The translations under genes and the position numbers were made by a program. Below, one piece after another: positions 1 through 7,393 of a stretch of DNA of 37,319 nt. This stretch comes from Bacteroidota bacterium. GTDB taxonomy: Bacteria; Bacteroidota; Bacteroidia; Bacteroidales; F082. The stretch is taken from NCBI GenBank assembly GCA_024279935.1, contig JAJRQZ010000064.1, forward strand, positions 1 to 37,319. Reading direction: 5' to 3'. The notes under the pieces were generated by a model, which worked only from the letters and a program-made list of their open reading frames with translations, was not told where the DNA came from and did not search any database. Position 1 is the first letter of the stretch, and each line of letters begins with the position of its first letter.

Positions 1-141
1 AATAAATTATTGTAAATTTTTGAAACAAGTTAGTGTAAATAAAAATTATAAATTAATGTGTAAATTTGGCCTTGAAATTATATCTGTTTCTCGTGGCACA
101 ACATGCCCGGAATCACTGGCACAATATGACCGGAATATCCA
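1..141. mobile_element. Terminal part of a putative IS21-like insertion element
   Basis: No gene is recognisable here. Two tandem copies of a 20-base unit (TGGCACAACATGCCCGGAAT and a near-copy) lie at 94-113 and 117-136, a 23-base period. Multiple tandem terminal repeats of this style are known from IS21-family ends, and the family ends in CA, which fits a boundary at about 141. The body of the element and its istA/istB genes would lie outside the window to the left. The neighbouring minus-strand reading frame changes character at the same point, supporting an insertion boundary. The family assignment is from memory of similar ends and is not proven. Confidence 0.4.
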
Positions 142-239
142 TTATAACCTGAAAACTCAACAGGATATGCTTCTGTTTGAGCAAAAACAAAACTCCAAAT
201 AATTAAGATGATAAATGAACTTAAAAATAGTTTTTTCAT
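78..239 (-). pseudogene. 5' fragment of a secreted protein, cut by the element at its left
   Basis: A minus-strand frame of 53 codons starts at 239 with MKKLFLSS, followed by a hydrophobic stretch and an Ala-Gln cleavage-like end near residue 20-21, a typical Bacteroidota signal peptide. Only about 12 further residues (to near position 142) look native. The rest (residues about 33-53) is read through the tandem repeats of the putative IS end and stops at 78. It lies 56 bases after the end of the upstream T9SS-type gene on the same strand. The mature protein cannot be identified. The fragment is inferred to be a gene interrupted by insertion. Confidence 0.5.
94..136. repeat. Two tandem 20-base repeats, 23-base period
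   Basis: The copies at 94-113 and 117-136 match at 18 of 20 positions; the second reads TGGCACAATATGACCGGAAT. The three bases between them are CAC. They probably serve as transposase binding sites at the end of an insertion element. Confidence 0.75.
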
Positions 240-295
240 ATTGACCGTGAATTATGAATCCCACCATAAGAGGCGACACCCATTTATTCGTTAAA

Positions 296-1543
296 TTATT
301 TTACGATGCTAAGTTTCTTGCTTTCTACAATTGCATCCCCTGAAAACAATGATACAATATACACTCCCGGCTTTAATCCACCGGTAGTTACAACAACCTC
401 ATCGGTTTTCCTGTTAACACTAAGCACTTTCTTGCCCGCACCATCAATTGACGTAATTATTATTGAGCCCTCAGACATATTATCAGGCAGACGGTAGTCA
501 GCAATAAAGTAGTCGCCCGCAGGGTTTGGCTTTAATATTAGCCAACCATTATTTGTGTGCCCCTTGTCCCCAATATCCGGGCTATCCATAATTCTGCCAT
601 TTTTAAAAGTAGCAGTATCAGCCTGATAGTGTGGCAGAGGAATGCTTATTTCGCCTGCCCAGCCAAGCTGCAAGGCAGACAGAACTACCGGACTGCCTGT
701 TCCTGTATTATAAATCCCGTTAAAACTCTCAATGGCAATGCTGCCGGGATAAATAAAGCCCTCGGCAACAATCCTCTTCTTAACAGTAAAATAATCGATA
801 AACGACTGCCTTTCGTTCTCCTGCTCCGAGCTGAGCTCAATATTGCCATAGACATTGTCGATTACACTATCGGCTAAAACAGTATCTTGAACCGACAGGT
901 AAAGCATCGCCTTTCTGTATTTATTGCTGATGCCTCCTTTAAGGTCGTATAAGACCATTAAGCTATCATTAAAAGCAGTTATGTTGGCATCAACCCTATA
1001 TATATCCTGCAAACGGTTGTAGGCCAATTGCTCCTTTAACCCAAAAGCAGACAAATGCGAACGTTTAACTTCAATTTCCGAAAGCGTATCGCATCCCTCA
1101 TCAATCTCATCCCTCATAAATGTAGGCATTTCGTTAGCCCTGTTGTCCAAGGCTGCCTGTACATCATCAGATTTTGCCGCCCGTGGGTTTTCAACAAGCA
1201 CATCCCTGACCATGGCGTTTGGAAGTGTTGCTTCGTTTTCAACGGCTGCCACCATTACGCCATCGCTCAAGTTGGGCGATTCGGCTATGAGCATGTCCCT
1301 GGTTTCCAGCCCCTCGCCGGGCATGGCTGTTTCGGTATCAAAATTAAGGCTTTCTGTATCTGCACCGTCCTTGAGGTTTAGTATTACTATACTGGTACTA
1401 TCTGCACTCGATGCAGCAGCAAGCATTTCACCTCTCGTACCAGAGCCGCTCCCCCCATTATCAAGAGTTGAAGGACAACTTTCATTTTGATTAAAAATAA
1501 TAAAATCATAGCAACCGCCGGTCGGCGCATTTGCCTCCCCCAT
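296..1543 (-). CDS. T9SS type A sorting domain protein, no signal peptide (probable 5'-truncated remnant)
   Basis: The last ~80 residues (about 335-415) form a type A Por secretion sorting domain: a KPNPAGDYF start, alternating beta strands, and LKPGVYIV close to the C-terminus. Such domains send proteins through the type IX system to the cell surface. That route needs an N-terminal Sec signal, and this frame has none: it starts MGEANAPTGG and an in-frame stop lies 8 codons upstream. The region before the sorting domain (about 50-300) is acidic and helix-rich and is typical of the segment that follows large secreted domains in Bacteroidota proteins. The likeliest reading is the C-terminal remainder of a much larger surface protein. 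A 17-codon ORF starting MKKRIF overlaps the start codon. Confidence 0.7.
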   Translation of the reverse strand: MGEANAPTGGCYDFIIFNQNESCPSTLDNGGSGSGTRGEMLAAASSADSTSIVILNLKDGADTESLNFDTETAMPGEGLETRDMLIAESPNLSDGVMVAAVENEATLPNAMVRDVLVENPRAAKSDDVQAALDNRANEMPTFMRDEIDEGCDTLSEIEVKRSHLSAFGLKEQLAYNRLQDIYRVDANITAFNDSLMVLYDLKGGISNKYRKAMLYLSVQDTVLADSVIDNVYGNIELSSEQENERQSFIDYFTVKKRIVAEGFIYPGSIAIESFNGIYNTGTGSPVVLSALQLGWAGEISIPLPHYQADTATFKNGRIMDSPDIGDKGHTNNGWLILKPNPAGDYFIADYRLPDNMSEGSIIITSIDGAGKKVLSVNRKTDEVVVTTGGLKPGVYIVSLFSGDAIVESKKLSIVK

Positions 1544-1596
1544 TATAATATGCTGTTTCTCAGTACGTTAGTAGGTTCAAAAATACGTTTTTTCAT
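1543..1596 (-). other. 17-codon ORF abutting the T9SS remnant (TAATG overlap)
   Basis: The minus strand from 1596 reads MKKRIFEPTNVLRNSIL then TAA, and the final A of that stop is the A of the next ATG at 1543. The MKKR start looks like the beginning of a signal peptide, but no hydrophobic core follows. It may be the scar of the original 5' end of the downstream gene after deletion, or chance. No function is claimed. Confidence 0.25.
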
Positions 1597-1730
1597 AATA
1601 AAGGTTTTTGATTGCTTCCTAAATATTTCGGTTTGCCCGTAAAAGTTGCATTTACTAATGGAATCTATGATGTATGCGTGGATGCATTTCACCTCCATTT
1701 TGCCTATACAATAAAAATATCCCAAAACAC

Positions 1731-1760
1731 TTGACTTTTGATAAAAATGTATTATTTTTG
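1731..1760 (+). promoter_or_regulatory. Bacteroidota-type promoter of the tetR operon
   Basis: A -33 TTG at 1731-1733 is followed after 19 bases by TATTTTTG at 1753-1760, matching the TAnnTTTG -7 consensus used by the Bacteroidota primary sigma factor. The tetR start codon is 40 bases further on. Confidence 0.65.
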
Positions 1761-1776
1761 ACCGACCGTTCAGTCA
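1759..1776. promoter_or_regulatory. TetR-type operator palindrome over the promoter
   Basis: TGACCGACCGTTCAGTCA is an 18-base inverted repeat with 14 of 18 positions symmetric. It overlaps the last two bases of the -7 box and the expected transcription start, and the tetR gene begins 23 bases downstream. This is the usual layout for autorepression by a TetR-family dimer. That the adjacent regulator binds it is inference. Confidence 0.65.
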
Positions 1777-1799
1777 TAAATAAAATTGGATATTAAACA

Positions 1800-2375
1800 A
1801 TGCCCCGGACAGAGAAACAATTTAAGGACATCAGGGAGCAGAAAATTGCACTCATAAAGGAAACAGCCCTGGGGCTTTTTGCAGAAAAGGGCTTTAGCTC
1901 GACTCCTATCAGTGCCATAGCAAAAAAAGCAGGCGTCTCTAAGGGATTGATTTACAATTACTTCACCAATAAAGAAGATTTGATAGGAAAAATAATGCTC
2001 GAAGGGATTGATGAGTTTATGAGCGTTTACGACCCTAAAGACGAAGAGCCCATAAGTGAAGATATGTTCAAATACTTCATTGACCAGACTTTTGACGTCT
2101 TGAAACAAAACCTTGATTTCTGGAAGTTATACTTCCTGGTCATGATGCAGCCCGAAGTAATGAAACTTGTTGAAAACAAGCTCATGGAATACTTTCTCCC
2201 CCTTTTATCTGCCTTAAGCGATTATTTTGAAAGCAAGGGTTTTGAAAACCCCATGGCTCATGCCCGTTTGCTCGGCGCCATTTTAGACGGGGTAAGCCTA
2301 AACTATATTATCGACCCTGTATCATTTCCGATAGATGAGGTAAAGAAATTAATTATTGATAAATTTATAAAATAA
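1800..2375 (+). CDS. TetR/AcrR family transcriptional regulator
   Basis: A 191-residue protein with a TetR_N helix-turn-helix at about residues 17-58; the recognition part reads ISAIAKKAGVSKGLIYNYF. The all-helical C-terminal half is a ligand-binding domain of the family's usual length. It is the first gene of the operon: the LolA-like gene begins 10 bases after its stop. A palindromic operator lies on its own promoter, so it probably represses itself and the downstream transporter genes and is released by a small hydrophobic ligand, perhaps the transported compound. The ligand cannot be read from sequence. The ATG at 1800 fits the promoter spacing. Confidence 0.92.
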   Translation: MPRTEKQFKDIREQKIALIKETALGLFAEKGFSSTPISAIAKKAGVSKGLIYNYFTNKEDLIGKIMLEGIDEFMSVYDPKDEEPISEDMFKYFIDQTFDVLKQNLDFWKLYFLVMMQPEVMKLVENKLMEYFLPLLSALSDYFESKGFENPMAHARLLGAILDGVSLNYIIDPVSFPIDEVKKLIIDKFIK

Positions 2376-2385
2376 CATATTCAGC

Positions 2386-3147
2386 ATGAAAGCATTAAGG
2401 ATATCAGCCTTGATTTTGGCAGCAATACTCGTTCCGATGGGAAGCATTATTGCCCAGGAATTAAGCGCAAAGGACATAATTGACAAGGCTGACAAGAAAA
2501 ACCGCGGCAAATCGAGCCGTGGGCTAATGTCGATGACAATAGTGCGCCCCAGATGGGAAAGAACTATAGAAATGAAAAACTGGTCGAAAGGCTATGATCT
2601 CTTCCTTCTATACATAACCAAGCCCGCCAAGGAAAAAGGGCAGGTATTCCTTAAGGTTGGTAAAGAAATGTGGAATTATGTCCCTACAATATCAAGGATG
2701 ATAAAAATACCTCCCTCGATGATGATGCAATCGTGGATGGGCAGCGACTTCACCAACGACGACCTCGTTAAACAATCCTCAATAGTTGTTGACTACACCC
2801 ACACTCTTATCGGGGAGGAAGATGTTCGCGGCCAGCTATGCTATCTTATTGAGCTGATACCACTCCCCGACGCTCCCGTTGTTTGGGGAAAAATAAAGTC
2901 GTGGGTTACCAAGGAGGGGTTTAACATCTGGAAAACTGAATATTATGATGAGGACGGGTACTTACAAAACACAGAAAACGCATACGATATCAAACAGATG
3001 GGAGACAGGGCAATACCAACAAAGATAGAGATGATCCCGGTGGATGAACCAGGCAAAAAAACCATCCTGGAAATAAAGGACATTGAATACAATATTGATA
3101 TGGATGATAGTTTCTTCAGCAAGCAGAACATGAAAAAAGTTAAGTAA
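2386..3147 (+). CDS. Outer membrane lipoprotein-sorting (LolA-like) periplasmic protein
   Basis: A 253-residue exported protein. Residues 1-24 are a signal peptide ending in Ala-Gln. The rest resembles the LolA-like family annotated as outer membrane lipoprotein-sorting protein: SAKDIIDKAD, then RGKSSRGLMSMTIVRP, the FLKVGKEMWNYVPTISRMIK segment, and MMQSWMGSDFTNDDLVKQSS in the middle. LolA-fold proteins carry acyl chains in a hydrophobic half-barrel across the periplasm. Here the partners are two FtsX-like permeases and an ATPase directly downstream (29 bases to the first), suggesting delivery of a lipid or lipoprotein from the inner membrane. It differs from housekeeping LolA in sequence and context, so a dedicated cargo is likely. 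The cargo is unknown. Confidence 0.85.
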   Translation: MKALRISALILAAILVPMGSIIAQELSAKDIIDKADKKNRGKSSRGLMSMTIVRPRWERTIEMKNWSKGYDLFLLYITKPAKEKGQVFLKVGKEMWNYVPTISRMIKIPPSMMMQSWMGSDFTNDDLVKQSSIVVDYTHTLIGEEDVRGQLCYLIELIPLPDAPVVWGKIKSWVTKEGFNIWKTEYYDEDGYLQNTENAYDIKQMGDRAIPTKIEMIPVDEPGKKTILEIKDIEYNIDMDDSFFSKQNMKKVK

Positions 3148-3176
3148 GTCGTTAATTTACTGATAATTATAATAAG

Positions 3177-4394
3177 ATGAAAATATTCACAATAGCATGG
3201 CGGAACTTATGGCGCAAGCCCTGGCGGACAGTAATAAGCTCGGGTTCCATATTTTTCGGTGTATTGTTATCAACTTTCATGACATCAATGCAATATGGTT
3301 CATACGAGTCGATGATAAACAACGTAGTAAAATTCTACTCCGGATATATGCAGATATTTACCGAGGACTATCACGAGAACAAAACCATTAACAACACATT
3401 CATCTTCAACGGCTCCATAAAGCAGATAATCGAAGATGAGCCTAAGGTTACAAATTACACACCGCGCCTGGAATATTTTTCCCTGGCCTCGTCGGAAAAC
3501 CTCACTAAAGGCAGCATAATAATAGGAATAGACCCTATACGGGAAAACATGGTAACCGGTCTTAAAAAGTGGGTGGAGAAAGGACGATATTTGAGCAAGG
3601 ACGATGATGCTGTGCTAATCGCCACCGACCTGGCCAAATATTTGAACGTAGGCGTAGGCGACACAATTGTACTTTACGGACAAGGCTATCACGGAGTACT
3701 GGCCGCAGGCATTTATCCGGTAAAGGGCATATTGAACTTCCCGTCGCCGGAACTCAACAAGCAGTTCATATATATGCCGCTTAATAGTTGCCAGCAATTA
3801 TTCTCGGCTCCTAACCGTCTCAGCTCGTTGGTGTTGATGCTCCACGACAACTATCAATTACCATCGGCCTTAAGCCACCTGAAGAGCAAGATTAAACCAC
3901 CGTTCATGATCAGGTCCTGGGAGGAATTACAGCCCGGGCTCGTACAGATGATAGAAGGGGACAAAGCAGGCGGATTGTTTATGAAGTCGATACTCTATTT
4001 AATAATTACTTTCGGCATACTTGGCACCATACTTATGATGGTTTCCGAAAGGAAGCGCGAGCTCGGGGTTATGATAGCCATTGGGATGCAGAGATATTTG
4101 CTTAGCAGGATACTGTTTATAGAAACTTTTTTCATAGGTCTTCTGGGCGCGGCAGCAGGAATAATAGTCAGCATCCCTATTACATATTATTATTATTTAA
4201 ATCCCGTGCCGCTGGAAGGCGATGCCGCCAAAACTATGATCGACATGGGAATTGAGCCATATATGTACTTTTCCATTCAGCCCGACATTTACTACGTACA
4301 AGCAGTGGTTGTTTTTATAATCACGCTCTTCATAGCCGTTTACCCGGTAATTAAAGCATATACCTTAAGTTTAACATCGGCCTTAAGAAGCTGA
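3177..4394 (+). CDS. ABC transporter permease, FtsX/MacB-LolCE type
   Basis: A 405-residue inner-membrane protein with the four-helix MacB/LolCE topology: one N-terminal helix (about 14-36) after the typical IAWRNLWRKPWRT opening, a large periplasmic domain (about 40-265), and three C-terminal helices (about 270-395). The SERKRELGVMIAIGM segment after the second helix is a hallmark of the family. Such permeases are mechanotransmitters that move lipoproteins or hydrophobic substrates outward rather than through a channel. It pairs with the next permease (4444-5663) and the ATPase at 5737. It resembles LolC/LolE in layout, but this operon's own LolA-like protein and regulator suggest a specialised system. 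Confidence 0.9.
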   Translation: MKIFTIAWRNLWRKPWRTVISSGSIFFGVLLSTFMTSMQYGSYESMINNVVKFYSGYMQIFTEDYHENKTINNTFIFNGSIKQIIEDEPKVTNYTPRLEYFSLASSENLTKGSIIIGIDPIRENMVTGLKKWVEKGRYLSKDDDAVLIATDLAKYLNVGVGDTIVLYGQGYHGVLAAGIYPVKGILNFPSPELNKQFIYMPLNSCQQLFSAPNRLSSLVLMLHDNYQLPSALSHLKSKIKPPFMIRSWEELQPGLVQMIEGDKAGGLFMKSILYLIITFGILGTILMMVSERKRELGVMIAIGMQRYLLSRILFIETFFIGLLGAAAGIIVSIPITYYYYLNPVPLEGDAAKTMIDMGIEPYMYFSIQPDIYYVQAVVVFIITLFIAVYPVIKAYTLSLTSALRS

Positions 4395-4443
4395 TTTGAA
4401 CTGTTACGGGAAAATCAAAGAATAAAAACTTAAAAAAAATAAA

Positions 4444-5663
4444 ATGTTATTTTCAATATCATGGCGGAACGTTTGGCGTAACAAAGTCAGGAGCATGGTC
4501 ATTATCTTATCGGTGGCCATGGGCATCTTTGCCGGTGTTCTGGCAACTGCCTTTTTAAGGGGATGGCCGACCAAAGGATACAAAAAGTCATCAACACAGA
4601 GATATCCTATATCCAGATACACCAGGCCGGTTTTGAGGAAACCAACGACATCAACGATTATATTCTTAATGCCGGGGATCTTCAAAAATCAATCGGCAAT
4701 ATCGCAGGTGTGATTGGTGTATGCAAAAGGATAGTTATACAGTCGATGGCGGCATCGGCCGAAACTGCCAGCGGAGTTTTGATCTCGGGCATAAACCCCG
4801 AACAGGAAAAGTCGGTTACCAGTATAAACGACAAAATAATTGATGGAGCATATTTCGAGGGCATAAAAAGAAACCCGGCTGTCATAGGGAAAAAACTTGC
4901 CGAAAAATTAAACCTTAGAATAAGGTCCAAATTTGTGATTACCGTTCAGGACCTGCAAAACAATATTACCTCAGGTGCTTTCAGGGTGGCAGGAATTTAT
5001 TCCACCGATAATAGTGTCTTCGACGAGACAAATGTGTTTGTGCGCTATTCCGACCTGCAAAAACTTACTAACTTCCCTGCCGGTGCCGCACACGAAATTG
5101 CCATCAATATAAATAAGGGCGAAGAACTTCCTGCGATAAGCGAGGCGGTAAAAAAAGTTGCCGGCGATAAGCTATCGATAAAAATCTGGAAGGAACTACG
5201 CCCAGAAATGAATTATCTTACCGAGGCAATGGACTTGTATATGTATATCTTCATTGTAATTATATTGCTCGCACTGCTCTTCGGCATTATAAACACCATG
5301 CTCATGGTTGTTATGGAACGCACCAAGGAAATCGGTATGCTGATGGCAATAGGGATGAATAAAATCAAGATATTTTCGATGATAGTCCTGGAATCGGTCA
5401 TGCTTTCGCTTACGGGCGGCATTGTTGGGATCGTGATAGGGGCAATCGCCTCCAAATATGGCGAAACCCATCCCATCGACCTTAGTGCATGGGCGCAAGG
5501 TTACCAACAACTTGGTTATGACGCCTTTGTTTATACTCAACTCGACCCATCGATGTTGGTTGACATAACATTGTTGGTTATCCTCACAGGAGTTATCGCC
5601 GCTGTTTATCCGGCCTATAAGGCTTTGAGGAACGACCCCGCCGACGCCCTGCGAATAGAATAA
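4444..5663 (+). pseudogene. Second ABC transporter permease, frameshifted after codon 39
   Basis: Codons 1-39 from 4444 give the standard opening (FSISWRNVWRNKVRSM, first helix, ending AFLRG). The frame then diverges within a run of four Gs at 4559-4562. The rest of the permease continues in another frame from MADQRIQKV at 4563 to 5663, with the VMERTKEIGMLMAIGM motif and three C-terminal helices. Adding one base to the G run joins FLRG directly to MADQ and yields 406 residues, almost exactly the length of the partner permease (405). The two fragments therefore come from one gene. Either the gene is broken or the assembly lost a G. Everything else looks under selection: no internal stop, conserved motifs intact. 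Confidence 0.85.
4563..5663 (+). CDS. Open 3' part of the frameshifted permease
   Basis: This 366-residue frame holds the periplasmic domain and the last three helices but lacks the first transmembrane helix, which is in the 4444 frame. A G-rich string lies directly against the ATG with no spacer, so it is not a convincing independent start. Alone it would probably not insert correctly. It is listed because gene callers would report this ORF. Confidence 0.5.
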   Translation: MADQRIQKVINTEISYIQIHQAGFEETNDINDYILNAGDLQKSIGNIAGVIGVCKRIVIQSMAASAETASGVLISGINPEQEKSVTSINDKIIDGAYFEGIKRNPAVIGKKLAEKLNLRIRSKFVITVQDLQNNITSGAFRVAGIYSTDNSVFDETNVFVRYSDLQKLTNFPAGAAHEIAININKGEELPAISEAVKKVAGDKLSIKIWKELRPEMNYLTEAMDLYMYIFIVIILLALLFGIINTMLMVVMERTKEIGMLMAIGMNKIKIFSMIVLESVMLSLTGGIVGIVIGAIASKYGETHPIDLSAWAQGYQQLGYDAFVYTQLDPSMLVDITLLVILTGVIAAVYPAYKALRNDPADALRIE

Positions 5664-5736
5664 GATCAAACCACGGCAAAAACCGGCTATTTAGTGTTAG
5701 AAGATGAAATAAAATGATAATAAAAAACATACAACA

Positions 5737-6429
5737 ATGAATGTTATTGAAATAAAAGGCCTTACAAAGATTTATAATACCAGCGAGGTGATAGTCAAGG
5801 CCGTTAACGGGATAGACATCAATTTTGAAAAAGGTGAGTTCACTGCCATAGTGGGACCTTCGGGATCGGGAAAAACAACATTCCTCAACATGCTGGGCGG
5901 ACTCGACAAGCCTACCTCAGGCAAGGTGATAATTGGGGGTGTTGACGTATGGAAATTGAGCTCGCGACAACTTATCGACTTCAGGATGAACAATATAGGT
6001 TTCGTTTTCCAATCATATAATTTAATCCCCGTTTTAACTGCAGGCGAAAACGTGGAGTTTATCATGCACCTGCAGGGCAAACCGAAAAAAGAACGCAAAC
6101 AAAGAACAAAAGACCTTCTTGAAGCCGTAGGGATAGGCAATAGGATTAACGCACGCCCTTCGAAATTATCAGGCGGTCAACAGCAAAGAGTTGCAGTGGC
6201 CCGTGCCCTGGCATCAAAACCCGAATTCATACTTGCCGATGAGCCCACAGCCAACCTCGACTCCACAGCGACCAACAGCTTGTTGGAACTTATGTCGAAA
6301 ATGAACAAAAAATATAATACCACGTTCATATTCGCCACCCACGACCAAAGAGTTATCGACAAAGCGCACAGGATAGTTACAATAGAAGACGGGAAGATAC
6401 TGAGCGACGAATGTTTCGAGAGAGATTGA
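5737..6429 (+). CDS. ABC transporter ATP-binding protein, LolD/MacB type
   Basis: A 230-residue nucleotide-binding subunit of the usual length. The Walker A is GPSGSGKTT (residues 40-48), the Q-loop lies in VFQSYNLIPVLTAGENV, the ABC signature is LSGGQQQRVAVARAL (144-158), the Walker B is FILADEP (164-170) with ANLD following, and the H-loop is ATHD. The LTAGENVE stretch is characteristic of the LolD/MacB branch. It powers the two permeases encoded just upstream. The 73-base gap before it contains no obvious terminator, so it is probably in the same transcript. The following RAYT insertion separates it from the barrel gene. Confidence 0.93.
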   Translation: MNVIEIKGLTKIYNTSEVIVKAVNGIDINFEKGEFTAIVGPSGSGKTTFLNMLGGLDKPTSGKVIIGGVDVWKLSSRQLIDFRMNNIGFVFQSYNLIPVLTAGENVEFIMHLQGKPKKERKQRTKDLLEAVGIGNRINARPSKLSGGQQQRVAVARALASKPEFILADEPTANLDSTATNSLLELMSKMNKKYNTTFIFATHDQRVIDKAHRIVTIEDGKILSDECFERD

Positions 6430-6467
6430 TATATGTTGTTTAAGAATTCGATTAATGTGCCACAGCT

Positions 6468-6550
6468 CGTCCGGATTTGCAATCAGCAAATAAAAATAGG
6501 ACTGAAAATCAACGGAATCCATGACTTCTGGATGACAAATCCCGAAGAGC
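6468..6550 (+). repeat. REP-like hairpin doublet, upstream copy
   Basis: Begins CGTCCGGATTTGCAATCAG (imperfect hairpin CCGGATT/AATCaG) and ends with a second imperfect hairpin, GGATGACAAATCCCGAAGAGC without its last base, 83 bases in all. The same order of motifs recurs at 7286-7373 on the other side of the transposase gene in the same orientation. Elements of this form are the substrates of REP-associated transposases. This copy has decayed: both stems carry mismatches. Confidence 0.55.
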
Positions 6551-6638
6551 TCTTTAGTTTTCAATGTGAAATTATTGTTTGTCGCACACTTTCGATTACC
6601 TTAGCACTAAAAACAATTAACTTCAAGACATTACAAAA

Positions 6639-7184
6639 ATGGGGATAAAAAACAAAATATCAGAAGGTCATATTTACTACTTAACGATGACACTTACTAA
6701 TTGGATAGATATATTCTCACGTCCGGTTTACAAACACATAACTATAGATTCATTACAATACAATCAGGAACACAATGGACTAAACCTCTACGCCTGGTGT
6801 TTAGTGACTAACCATCTGCATTTAATTGCCTCTGCCGAAGACGGTAAAAATCTTTCAGACATATCGCGTGATTTCAAAAAGTTTACAAGCAAAGCCATTG
6901 TAAATGAAATTATTGATAATCCTCATGAAAGTCGTAAACACTGGATGCTCGATGAATTTGAATTTGTTGGAAGAAATAATCCAAAAATAAATAACTATAA
7001 GCTTTGGCAGGATGGAAATGAGGCGAAGGAAATTGTCAGGGTAGAATTCCTGGAACAGAAATTAGACTATATACATCAAAACCCCGTAAAATCCGAAGTC
7101 GTTAACAATACAGAGGATTTTAGGTACAGTTCAGCAATAGATTATACCGGGGGAAAGGGTTTATTAGACGTTATTCTTGTTTGA
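6639..7184 (+). CDS. REP-associated tyrosine transposase (RAYT, IS200-like Y1 family)
   Basis: A 181-residue single-domain HUH/Y1 transposase. The metal-binding HUH motif is in TNHLHLIAS (His59 and His61), and the probable nucleophile is Tyr144 in LDYIHQNPVKSEVV. The closing FRYSSAIDY block is typical of the REP-associated branch. These enzymes nick single-stranded DNA at REP hairpins and are usually single-copy domesticated transposases. Two REP-like doublets flank the gene. It lies between the ATPase gene and the barrel gene of the transport operon, in the same direction, which suggests insertion into the operon. All catalytic residues are present, so it may be active. Confidence 0.88.
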   Translation: MGIKNKISEGHIYYLTMTLTNWIDIFSRPVYKHITIDSLQYNQEHNGLNLYAWCLVTNHLHLIASAEDGKNLSDISRDFKKFTSKAIVNEIIDNPHESRKHWMLDEFEFVGRNNPKINNYKLWQDGNEAKEIVRVEFLEQKLDYIHQNPVKSEVVNNTEDFRYSSAIDYTGGKGLLDVILV

Positions 7185-7285
7185 TTTCCGTATTTTAGCA
7201 CTGTTAGTCAGAAGGATTCTTCTTTGAGCAGCACAAAAATAACCTGGATGAATATGAAATGTTTATACTAAAAACATACCGTGCC

Positions 7286-7373
7286 CGTCCGGATTCGCAA
7301 TCCGGAAGAGCATTACAGTTTCAGTACTTTGGGATTGCAACTGTCTTCCGATATGGCAGGAATCCCGAGAAGC
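7286..7373 (+). repeat. REP-like hairpin doublet, downstream copy
   Basis: The first hairpin, CCGGATTCGCAATCCGG (7289-7305), is a perfect 7-bp stem with a 3-base loop followed by AAGAGC. The second pairs GGGATT (7331-7336) with AATCCC (7361-7366) and is followed by GAGAAGC. The layout matches the copy at 6468-6550. It ends about 20 bases before the start of the barrel gene, so it lies in that gene's leader. Confidence 0.65.
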
Positions 7374-7393
7374 AAAAGATAAAAATATCGAAG

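Noticed and set aside
20-202. Plus-strand 60-codon ORF starting MKQVSVNKN
   Set aside because: It runs through the tandem repeats of the putative IS end and antisense to the signal-peptide fragment; no family resemblance.
4551-4566. Programmed -1 frameshift in the second permease
   Set aside because: The codons are TTT TTA AGG GGA; no canonical X XXY YYZ slippery heptamer and a poor re-pairing for the AGG tRNA. A lost G in the run is simpler.
6433-6648. 71-codon ORF between the ATPase and the transposase
   Set aside because: It translates through a REP-like repeat and shows no protein-like conservation.
7259-7393. N-terminal extension of the barrel protein
   Set aside because: It reads through the downstream REP-like element and would bury the obvious signal peptide starting at 7394.
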